From Flabesymbios commensalis (taxonomy: Eukaryota; Annelida; Polychaeta; Terebellida; Flabelligeridae), in the NCBI GenBank assembly GCA_964017125.1, contig CAXHKU010000940.1, positions 1 through 64,000 on the forward strand: a DNA stretch of 64,000 nucleotides. The letters run 5' to 3'. Each line of letters starts with the position of its first letter. Position 1 is the first letter of the stretch. The notes under the pieces are model-generated. The model worked only from the letters and a program-made list of their open reading frames with translations. It was not told the origin of the DNA and made no database searches. Both the position numbers and the translations under genes were made by a program. This document shows positions 52,964 through 64,000 of this stretch, piece after piece.

Positions 52964-55912
52964 TACAAGCGTTCTTGCTATTAGCTGTTGTGAAGTCTGT
53001 GTGGTCAGATTATGAAAACTATACCAGGCTCAGTGTTTAGGTCGTCATCAACACCAATCTGGATTATAATCATCATTTGGGTTGGAGCCTGTCGAGTTGG
53101 GCACATAAGCTACAGGCTTTGATTTATCTGCTGATTAATAATGTAGATTTGGTGCAGTTGCACGGCCAAATAGATGCTTAGTCTATATAAGTTTCATTAT
53201 TTGGCAATGCGGGACTACTTTTCAATAACCAATAGCAAATAGTGCTTCAATTTGTGTGAAACAGGTATATAATGTGTATATTAGACATTTTGTGATGCGA
53301 ATAAGATAAAATACTTCACAGTCCAATACGCATACTATATATATTTATATATATATATAGTAGTGATCTGGAAAAGTAAGTTTCTAGCAGGCAAAGTATG
53401 AGCACTATGTCGGTTGCCTCACAGGTTAGGTCTGAAAATACATCACTCCACAAACGCAAACAGGCAGACTTGGCCCCGGAAACGGATTGTTATTGCAATC
53501 CACCATTAAAGTCTAATTGGAAAGTATTGGTCAACGTGGAATAAGATTGGAAGCATCCTGTATCAAATCAACTGTACAGATCATCAATGCAGAGAGGGTG
53601 AGATGCCAGTGGAGTTGGCACTGAGAAGGGTTGCTGTAGACATCCAAGAGGAACTTTTTCATTACACTATTGTTCCAATTGGTATTAAAGTAATTTATTT
53701 TGAAAATAAATTAAAACAAAATTACTTTTAGTTTTAAAATTAGATTTCATACATTGACACAACACTTCAATTAAAATTACAATTAAATTACTTTAAAGTA
53801 AAATCAGCTTCAAATTAAAAGTAGGATTAAAATAAACTTAGAATTCACAATTAAAATAGCACTGTGCTGTGTCAATGAGGGCGAATTCGACTTGGACAGA
53901 ACGCCATTTCGGATGGGAAATCTGCAGACAGTCTTGGCGGCAGATATAGTCAAATTTAATTCTGGAGTAGATAATCTGCCAATCCAGTCTGCACGACGGT
54001 TTAGGTATAGTGATCTGCATGAGGATTACTGACGTGTAGTTGTTTAGACAAAGGTATCTCTGTTTCAGAATTGAACTTTGACGCTGTGGACATTTTGTTC
54101 GTGCTTTAAGCAATTGGAACTTTGCTCTTGGACCATAGTATCTATCTGAAATGCATTTGTTTTAATCAAGTCATTAATTGCCTAAAATGCAAGGTGTACA
54201 TCTATGCCGCACAAATGACAGTTTTTACACTTTTGCATACCGTGAAGGATGCAGCTGTACTTCCAGGTAACCAGCCCTTTTTCAAATGCATATCTGCTTG
54301 GATCACGTAATATGGCGAAATTCTGATTAGAAATCATAGTTCAGGTCGGTTCCAATTATGGCCCAACTCGATTGGGATCAATTTGTGTTGTGGGTTCGAA
54401 CTCGGTGTGGAGACAGAATACATGCTCTAACAGGCAGTGCGTTTGGAAAAGGTTTCTTTACCTGGCAGTATAACCTGGTCTCCAACAAAAGGAGGAAGTG
54501 AACAAAGCCTAAACTTGTGCAATATATGTGTATACCAGGTGTATTTTATAAAATGTGATAAGAGGCGAGCAAATAAGTTGAAAGGTGGATCAGCTAGGTC
54601 TCTAGTTGTAATGTTCAGCACGTCGTTAATTAAATTTAACGTCAAATTAGATGCCTATTTTAACTTAAGTTTTCTACATAATTAAACAATTTATTCTCAC
54701 TAGCATCTGTAAATGGCAGCTTTGTTATTTATATTTTTTTGTGATTACAGACGCCGATTAGGAAATATCAACATGCAAGAGGTCACTTATAAAGGTATGC
54801 TAAGTGTCTGAAGCAAACTAAATAACTTTTAATTAGATTAAAAATCGGAATGAGGTTCTGAGAACTAACTCGATTCGGTGTCAATTTTGATCTTATTGCT
54901 GGTCTGTGCACCTCACTTGGCACACATTTGTTTCAATCCAAAATTCGGTTAACTCAGATAATAACATTCCTGATTCAAGAATACTATGATTTACACTTTT
55001 TTAATCACCGGATAATCGGTTCAAATTTGCAAAAATTCAAGATGGCAGACAAAAAAACAAATGGCCGATTGTCATTAAGGCTTTTGAAACGTGCACAGGA
55101 GAAGCAAAGCGAGTCATCGTCTCAACTGTGTACCATCACCATTTCACCGTTTACGGCGAAGGGGCACAGCCCCTTTCGAAACCCCATGAACATAGTTTTA
55201 GAGTAGGCGCGCGCGGAAATGGGTCACTTTTTAGGGTAAGGAAAGTTTTTTTCCCCAGAGAAAAACACGAAACAACAATACAGCCAACAAAATGCGCCAA
55301 TTGTTATAAGGTTTTTGAAACGTGCACACGAGAAGCAAAGCGAGCCATTGTCTCAACTGTGTACCATTACCGTTTACATTATTAAACAATTTGTTCTCAC
55401 TAGCATCTACTGCTTTATTATTTATTTATATTTTTTGTGATTACAGACGCCGATTAGGAAATATCAACACGCAGTTGAAGATGAGACGTACTACTCGCAA
55501 GAGGTCACCTGAAGAGGTATGCTAAGTGTTTTGAATAAAACTAAATAACTTTTAATTACATTAAAAGTAGGAATGAGGTTCTAAGAACCAGCTCCATTTG
55601 GTGTTAATTTCGATCTTATTGCTAATCTGTACAGCTGACTTGGCACAGAGTTATTTCAATCTAAAACTTAGTCGACTAATCTGCCAACATAGATTGCATG
55701 GTGGATTGTGATACTGATTTGAATTCGGATTGCTAGTCTTGTCTGTTTATGTGATGGAATGATGTAATTTTAGAAATGGCCTTACAGGAACTGACGTGCT
55801 TGTTCTTGCCAGATTTGGACTTCCTTTTAAAGGTTATAGTATTTGGCTTGAAATAATTTATTCAATTCAAATTGCATAATGTCTATAAAGCAATGTACAC
55901 TGTTTTTACGAA
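52964..55912 (+). repeat. Array unit 19 (2949 bp)
   Basis: The left part is haplotype B and the right part is majority, the same pattern as unit 16. Confidence 0.95.
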
Positions 55913-58861
55913 TACAAGCGTTCTTGCTATTAGCTGTTGTGAAGTCTGTGTGGTCAGATTATGAAAACTATACCAGACTCAGTGTTTAGGTCGTCATCAA
56001 CACCAATCTGGATTATAATCATCATTTGGGTTGGAGCCTGTCGAGTTGGGCACATAAGCTACAGGCTTTGATTTATCTGCTGATTAATAATGTAGATTTG
56101 GTGCAGTTGCACGGCCAAATAGATGCTTAGTCTATATAAGTTTCATTATTTGGCAATGCGGGACTACTTTTCAATAACCAATAGCAAATAGTGCTTCAAT
56201 TTGTGTGAAACAGGTATATAATGTGTATATTAGACATTTTGTGATGCGAATAAGATAAAATACTTCACAGTCCAATACGCATACTATATTTATTTATATA
56301 TATATATAGTAGTGATCTGGAAAAGTAAGTTTCTAGCAGGCAAAGTATGAGCACTATGTCGGTTGCCTCACAGGTTAGGTCTGAAAATACATCACTCCAC
56401 AAACGCAAACAGGCAGACTTGGCCCCGGAAACGGATTGTTATTGCAATCCACCATTAAAGTCTAATTGGAAAGTATTGGTCAACGTGGAATAAGATTGGA
56501 AGCATCCTGTATCAAATCAACTGTACAGATCATCAATGCAGAGAGGGTGAGATGCCAGTGGAGTTGGCACTGAGAAGGGTTGCTGTAGACATCCAAGAGG
56601 AACTTTTTCATTACACTATTGTTCCAATTGGTATTAAAGTAATTTATTTTAAAAATAAATTAAAACAAAATTACTTTTAGTTTTAAAATTAGATTTCATA
56701 CATTGACACAACACTTCAATTAAAATTACAATTAAATTACTTTAAAGTAAAATCAGCTTCAAATTAAAAGTAGGATTAAAATAAACTTAGAATTCACAAT
56801 TAAAATAGCACTGTGCTGTGTCAATGAGGGCGAATTCGACTTGGACAGAACGCCATTTCGGATGGGAAATCTGCAGACAGTCTTGGCGGCAGATATAGTC
56901 AAATTTAATTCTGGAGTAGATAATCTGCCAATCCAGTCTGCACGACGGTTTAGGTATAGTGATCTGCATGAGGATTACTGACGTGTAGTTGTTTAGACAA
57001 AGGTATCTCTGTTTCAGAATTGAACTTTGACGCTGTGGACATTTTGTTCGTGCTTTAAGCAATTGGAACTTTGCTCTTGGACCATAGTATCTATCTGAAA
57101 TGCATTTGTTTTAATCAAGTCATTAATTGCCTAAAATGCAAGGTGTACATCTATGCCGCACAAATGACAGTTTTTACACTTTTGCATACCGTGAAGGATG
57201 CAGCTGTACTTCCAGGTAACCAGCCCTTTTTCAAATGCATATCTGCTTGGATCACGTAATATGGCGAAATTCTGATTAGAAATCATAGTTCAGGTCGGTT
57301 CCAATTATGGCCCAACTCGATTGGGATCAATTTGTGTTGTGGGTTCGAACTCGGTGTGGAGACAGAATACATGCTCTAACAGGCAGTGCGTTTGGAAAAG
57401 GTTTCTTTACCTGGCAGTATAACCTGGTCTCCAACAAAAGGAGGAAGTGAACAAAGCCTAAACTTGTGCAATATATGTGTATACCAGGTGTATTTTATAA
57501 AATGTGATAAGAGGCGAGCAAATAAGTTGAAAGGTGGATCAGCTAGGTCTCTAGTTGTAATGTTCAGCACGTCGTTAATTAAATTTAACGTCAAATTAGA
57601 TGCCTATTTTAACTTAAGTTTTCTACATAATTAAACAATTTATTCTCACTAGCATCTGTAAATGGCAGCTTTGTTATTTATATTTTTTTGTGATTACAGA
57701 CGCCGATTAGGAAATATCAACATGCAAGAGGTCACTTATAAAGGTATGCTAAGTGTCTGAAGCAAACTAAATAACTTTTAATTAGATTAAAAATCGGAAT
57801 GAGGTTCTGAGAACTAACTCGATTCGGTGTCAATTTTGATCTTATTGCTGGTCTGTGCACCTCACTTGGCACACATTTGTTTCAATCCAAAATTCGGTTA
57901 ACTCAGATAATAACATTCCTGATTCAAGAATACTATGATTTACACTTTTTTAATCACCGGATAATCGGTTCAAATTTGCAAAAATTCAAGATGGCAGACA
58001 AAAAAACAAATGGCCGATTGTCATTAAGGCTTTTGAAACGTGCACAGGAGAAGCAAAGCGAGTCATCGTCTCAACTGTGTACCATCACCATTTCACCGTT
58101 TACGGCGAAGGGGCACAGCCCCTTTCGAAACCCCATGAACATAGTTTTAGAGTAGGCGCGCGCGGAAATGGGTCACTTTTCAGGGTAAGGAAAATTTTTT
58201 TCCCCAGAGAAAAACACGAAACAACAATACAGCCAACAAAATGCGCCAATTGTTATAAGGTTTTTGAAACGTGCACACGAGAAGCAAAGCGAGCCATTGT
58301 CTCAACTGTGTACCATTACCGTTTACATTATTAAACAATTTGTTCTCACTAGCATCTACTGCTTTATTATTTATTTATATTTTTTGTGATTACAGACGCC
58401 GATTAGGAAATATCAACACGCAGTTGAAGATGAGACGTACTACTCGCAAGAGGTCACCTGAAGAGGTATGCTAAGTGTTTTGAATAAAACTAAATAACTT
58501 TTAATTACATTAAAAGTAGGAATGAGGTTCTAAGAACCAGCTCCATTTGGTGTTAATTTCGATCTTATTGCTAATCTGTACAGCTGACTTGGCACAGAGT
58601 TATTTCAATCTAAAACTTAGTCGACTAATCTGCCAACATAGATTGCATGGTGGATTGTGATACTGATTTGAATTCGGATTGCTAGTCTTGTCTGTTTATG
58701 TGATGGAATGATGTAATTTTAGAAATGGCCTTACAGGAACTGACGTGCTTGTTCTTGCCAGATTTGGACTTCCTTTTAAAGGTTATAGTATTTGGCTTGA
58801 AATAATTTATTCAATTCAAATTGCATAATGTCTATAAAGCAATGTACACTGTTTTTACGAA
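55913..58861 (+). repeat. Array unit 20 (2949 bp)
   Basis: The left part is majority. The right part is haplotype B (TTTTCAGGG, GGAAAATTT near 58180-58196), the same pattern as units 14 and 17. Confidence 0.95.
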
Positions 58862-61810
58862 TACAAGCGTTCTTGCTATTAGCTGTTGTGAAGTCTGTGT
58901 GGTCAGATTATGAAAACTATACCAGGCTCAGTGTTTAGGTCGTCATCAACACCAATCTGGATTATAATCATCATTTGGGTTGGAGCCTGTCGAGTTGGGC
59001 ACATAAGCTACAGGCTTTGATTTATCTGCTGATTAATAATGTAGATTTGGTGCAGTTGCACGGCCAAATAGATGCTTAGTCTATATAAGTTTCATTATTT
59101 GGCAATGCGGGACTACTTTTCAATAACCAATAGCAAATAGTGCTTCAATTTGTGTGAAACAGGTATATAATGTGTATATTAGACATTTTGTGATGCGAAT
59201 AAGATAAAATACTTCACAGTCCAATACGCATACTATATATATTTATATATATATATAGTAGTGATCTGGAAAAGTAAGTTTCTAGCAGGCAAAGTATGAG
59301 CACTATGTCGGTTGCCTCACAGGTTAGGTCTGAAAATACATCACTCCACAAACGCAAACAGGCAGACTTGGCCCCGGAAACGGATTGTTATTGCAATCCA
59401 CCATTAAAGTCTAATTGGAAAGTATTGGTCAACGTGGAATAAGATTGGAAGCATCCTGTATCAAATCAACTGTACAGATCATCAATGCAGAGAGGGTGAG
59501 ATGCCAGTGGAGTTGGCACTGAGAAGGGTTGCTGTAGACATCCAAGAGGAACTTTTTCATTACACTATTGTTCCAATTGGTATTAAAGTAATTTATTTTG
59601 AAAATAAATTAAAACAAAATTACTTTTAGTTTTAAAATTAGATTTCATACATTGACACAACACTTCAATTAAAATTACAATTAAATTACTTTAAAGTAAA
59701 ATCAGCTTCAAATTAAAAGTAGGATTAAAATAAACTTAGAATTCACAATTAAAATAGCACTGTGCTGTGTCAATGAGGGCGAATTCGACTTGGACAGAAC
59801 GCCATTTCGGATGGGAAATCTGCAGACAGTCTTGGCGGCAGATATAGTCAAATTTAATTCTGGAGTAGATAATCTGCCAATCCAGTCTGCACGACGGTTT
59901 AGGTATAGTGATCTGCATGAGGATTACTGACGTGTAGTTGTTTAGACAAAGGTATCTCTGTTTCAGAATTGAACTTTGACGCTGTGGACATTTTGTTCGT
60001 GCTTTAAGCAATTGGAACTTTGCTCTTGGACCATAGTATCTATCTGAAATGCATTTGTTTTAATCAAGTCATTAATTGCCTAAAATGCAAGGTGTACATC
60101 TATGCCGCACAAATGACAGTTTTTACACTTTTGCATACCGTGAAGGATGCAGCTGTACTTCCAGGTAACCAGCCCTTTTTCAAATGCATATCTGCTTGGA
60201 TCACGTAATATGGCGAAATTCTGATTAGAAATCATAGTTCAGGTCGGTTCCAATTATGGCCCAACTCGATTGGGATCAATTTGTGTTGTGGGTTCGAACT
60301 CGGTGTGGAGACAGAATACATGCTCTAACAGGCAGTGCGTTTGGAAAAGGTTTCTTTACCTGGCAGTATAACCTGGTCTCCAACAAAAGGAGGAAGTGAA
60401 CAAAGCCTAAACTTGTGCAATATATGTGTATACCAGGTGTATTTTATAAAATGTGATAAGAGGCGAGCAAATAAGTTGAAAGGTGGATCAGCTAGGTCTC
60501 TAGTTGTAATGTTCAGCACGTCGTTAATTAAATTTAACGTCAAATTAGATGCCTATTTTAACTTAAGTTTTCTACATAATTAAACAATTTATTCTCACTA
60601 GCATCTGTAAATGGCAGCTTTGTTATTTATATTTTTTTGTGATTACAGACGCCGATTAGGAAATATCAACATGCAAGAGGTCACTTATAAAGGTATGCTA
60701 AGTGTCTGAAGCAAACTAAATAACTTTTAATTAGATTAAAAATCGGAATGAGGTTCTGAGAACTAACTCGATTCGGTGTCAATTTTGATCTTATTGCTGG
60801 TCTGTGCACCTCACTTGGCACACATTTGTTTCAATCCAAAATTCGGTTAACTCAGATAATAACATTCCTGATTCAAGAATACTATGATTTACACTTTTTT
60901 AATCACCGGATAATCGGTTCAAATTTGCAAAAATTCAAGATGGCAGACAAAAAAACAAATGGCCGATTGTCATTAAGGCTTTTGAAACGTGCACAGGAGA
61001 AGCAAAGCGAGTCATCGTCTCAACTGTGTACCATCACCATTTCACCGTTTACGGCGAAGGGGCACAGCCCCTTTCGAAACCCCATGAACATAGTTTTAGA
61101 GTAGGCGCGCGCGGAAATGGGTCACTTTTTAGGGTAAGGAAAGTTTTTTTCCCCAGAGAAAAACACGAAACAACAATACAGCCAACAAAATGCGCCAATT
61201 GTTATAAGGTTTTTGAAACGTGCACACGAGAAGCAAAGCGAGCCATTGTCTCAACTGTGTACCATTACCGTTTACATTATTAAACAATTTGTTCTCACTA
61301 GCATCTACTGCTTTATTATTTATTTATATTTTTTGTGATTACAGACGCCGATTAGGAAATATCAACACGCAGTTGAAGATGAGACGTACTACTCGCAAGA
61401 GGTCACCTGAAGAGGTATGCTAAGTGTTTTGAATAAAACTAAATAACTTTTAATTACATTAAAAGTAGGAATGAGGTTCTAAGAACCAGCTCCATTTGGT
61501 GTTAATTTCGATCTTATTGCTAATCTGTACAGCTGACTTGGCACAGAGTTATTTCAATCTAAAACTTAGTCGACTAATCTGCCAACATAGATTGCATGGT
61601 GGATTGTGATACTGATTTGAATTCGGATTGCTAGTCTTGTCTGTTTATGTGATGGAATGATGTAATTTTAGAAATGGCCTTACAGGAACTGACGTGCTTG
61701 TTCTTGCCAGATTTGGACTTCCTTTTAAAGGTTATAGTATTTGGCTTGAAATAATTTATTCAATTCAAATTGCATAATGTCTATAAAGCAATGTACACTG
61801 TTTTTACGAA
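58862..61810 (+). repeat. Array unit 21 (2949 bp)
   Basis: The left part is haplotype B and the right part is majority, as in units 16 and 19. Confidence 0.95.
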
Positions 61811-64000
61811 TACAAGCGTTCTTGCTATTAGCTGTTGTGAAGTCTGTGTGGTCAGATTATGAAAACTATACCAGACTCAGTGTTTAGGTCGTCATCAACA
61901 CCAATCTGGATTATAATCATCATTTGGGTTGGAGCCTGTCGAGTTGGGCACATAAGCTACAGGCTTTGATTTATCTGCTGATTAATAATGTAGATTTGGT
62001 GCAGTTGCACGGCCAAATAGATGCTTAGTCTATATAAGTTTCATTATTTGGCAATGCGGGACTACTTTTCAATAACCAATAGCAAATAGTGCTTCAATTT
62101 GTGTGAAACAGGTATATAATGTGTATATTAGACATTTTGTGATGCGAATAAGATAAAATACTTCACAGTCCAATACGCATACTATATTTATTTATATATA
62201 TATATAGTAGTGATCTGGAAAAGTAAGTTTCTAGCAGGCAAAGTATGAGCACTATGTCGGTTGCCTCACAGGTTAGGTCTGAAAATACATCACTCCACAA
62301 ACGCAAACAGGCAGACTTGGCCCCGGAAACGGATTGTTATTGCAATCCACCATTAAAGTCTAATTGGAAAGTATTGGTCAACGTGGAATAAGATTGGAAG
62401 CATCCTGTATCAAATCAACTGTACAGATCATCAATGCAGAGAGGGTGAGATGCCAGTGGAGTTGGCACTGAGAAGGGTTGCTGTAGACATCCAAGAGGAA
62501 CTTTTTCATTACACTATTGTTCCAATTGGTATTAAAGTAATTTATTTTAAAAATAAATTAAAACAAAATTACTTTTAGTTTTAAAATTAGATTTCATACA
62601 TTGACACAACACTTCAATTAAAATTACAATTAAATTACTTTAAAGTAAAATCAGCTTCAAATTAAAAGTAGGATTAAAATAAACTTAGAATTCACAATTA
62701 AAATAGCACTGTGCTGTGTCAATGAGGGCGAATTCGACTTGGACAGAACGCCATTTCGGATGGGAAATCTGCAGACAGTCTTGGCGGCAGATATAGTCAA
62801 ATTTAATTCTGGAGTAGATAATCTGCCAATCCAGTCTGCACGACGGTTTAGGTATAGTGATCTGCATGAGGATTACTGACGTGTAGTTGTTTAGACAAAG
62901 GTATCTCTGTTTCAGAATTGAACTTTGACGCTGTGGACATTTTGTTCGTGCTTTAAGCAATTGGAACTTTGCTCTTGGACCATAGTATCTATCTGAAATG
63001 CATTTGTTTTAATCAAGTCATTAATTGCCTAAAATGCAAGGTGTACATCTATGCCGCACAAATGACAGTTTTTACACTTTTGCATACCGTGAAGGATGCA
63101 GCTGTACTTCCAGGTAACCAGCCCTTTTTCAAATGCATATCTGCTTGGATCACGTAATATGGCGAAATTCTGATTAGAAATCATAGTTCAGGTCGGTTCC
63201 AATTATGGCCCAACTCGATTGGGATCAATTTGTGTTGTGGGTTCGAACTCGGTGTGGAGACAGAATACATGCTCTAACAGGCAGTGCGTTTGGAAAAGGT
63301 TTCTTTACCTGGCAGTATAACCTGGTCTCCAACAAAAGGAGGAAGTGAACAAAGCCTAAACTTGTGCAATATATGTGTATACCAGGTGTATTTTATAAAA
63401 TGTGATAAGAGGCGAGCAAATAAGTTGAAAGGTGGATCAGCTAGGTCTCTAGTTGTAATGTTCAGCACGTCGTTAATTAAATTTAACGTCAAATTAGATG
63501 CCTATTTTAACTTAAGTTTTCTACATAATTAAACAATTTATTCTCACTAGCATCTGTAAATGGCAGCTTTGTTATTTATATTTTTTTGTGATTACAGACG
63601 CCGATTAGGAAATATCAACATGCAAGAGGTCACTTATAAAGGTATGCTAAGTGTCTGAAGCAAACTAAATAACTTTTAATTAGATTAAAAATCGGAATGA
63701 GGTTCTGAGAACTAACTCGATTCGGTGTCAATTTTGATCTTATTGCTGGTCTGTGCACCTCACTTGGCACACATTTGTTTCAATCCAAAATTCGGTTAAC
63801 TCAGATAATAACATTCCTGATTCAAGAATACTATGATTTACACTTTTTTAATCACCGGATAATCGGTTCAAATTTGCAAAAATTCAAGATGGCAGACAAA
63901 AAAACAAATGGCCGATTGTCATTAAGGCTTTTGAAACGTGCACAGGAGAAGCAAAGCGAGTCATCGTCTCAACTGTGTACCATCACCATTTCACCGTTTA
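61811..64000 (+). repeat. Array unit 22 (partial, 2190 bp, cut by window edge)
   Basis: Majority form at every diagnostic site it contains. The window ends inside segment C1, so the right-hand duplication and the site of the 19-bp deletion cannot be scored. Confidence 0.95.

Larger units (their letters stand above)
1..64000. repeat. Macrosatellite array, 2.95-kb unit, about 21.7 copies
   Basis: The full window is built of one head-to-tail unit. The same landmark recurs at spacings of 2949, 2930, 2948 or 2929 bp, always in the same orientation. The first 2190 bases of the unit also make up the right-hand end of the window. No unique sequence interrupts the array and no copy is inverted. The unit carries only short open frames, about 100 codons at most, on both strands and overlapping one another, which is typical of non-coding DNA. 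Copies differ at a handful of sites each. Known behaviour of such arrays is concerted evolution by unequal exchange and gene conversion. A function, such as heterochromatin, centromere or non-coding transcription, cannot be read from the sequence. Confidence 0.98.

Noticed and set aside
1-64000. CRISPR-like array
   Set aside because: The repeats are kilobases long and contiguous, with no unique spacers.

Overview
The whole window is one head-to-tail tandem array. A unit of about 2.95 kb repeats 21 times in full, plus a 22nd copy cut by the right edge. Both edges lie inside the array, so its ends, flanks and total size are not visible. I see no convincing protein gene, no rRNA, tRNA or other recognisable RNA gene, no CRISPR and no complete transposon with a transposase. 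The DNA is AT-rich, carries many spliceosome-type signals and has no dense coding. That points to a eukaryote, probably an animal, but I cannot name the taxon.

Layout. I set the phase at window base 1. Units then start at 1, 2931, 5880, 8829, 11778, 14727, 17657, 20587, 23536, 26465, 29394, 32323, 35271, 38220, 41169, 44117, 47066, 50015, 52964, 55913, 58862 and 61811. Unit lengths are 2949 (full), 2930 (a 19-bp deletion), 2929 (that deletion plus a 1-bp loss) or 2948 (a 1-bp loss only). By eye the copies differ at only a few sites each, so the array is recent or actively homogenised.

Inside one unit (unit 1 coordinates): TATA-type promoter candidates at 221-228 and 303-309; a TA microsatellite at 383-396; an AT-rich palindromic zone at about 716-914 that contains a 126-bp MITE-like inverted-repeat element at 789-914; featureless sequence to about 1712; then a nested duplication at 1713-2698. 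The duplication is arranged as segment A, segment C1, a GC-rich hairpin spacer, segment C2, segment B. A and B each carry an exon-like core (44 and 70 bp) bounded by a good splice acceptor and donor. To place a sub-feature in another unit, add (unit start minus 1), allowing for the small indels noted.

Array history. Variants cluster between neighbouring units. Units 2-3, 6-7, 9-12 and 12-13 share private changes. Units 14-21 alternate two haplotypes in an order suggesting a three-unit higher-order repeat. Unit 15 holds a dense patch of private changes that looks like conversion from a more diverged copy. These are the marks of unequal crossing-over and local gene conversion.

Interpretation. 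The safest name is a macrosatellite. The TATA box and the paired exon-like pieces, all on the + strand, leave open that each unit derives from, or still is, a spliced non-coding or pseudogene transcription unit. That is inference. The short open frames are conserved from copy to copy only because the whole DNA is.
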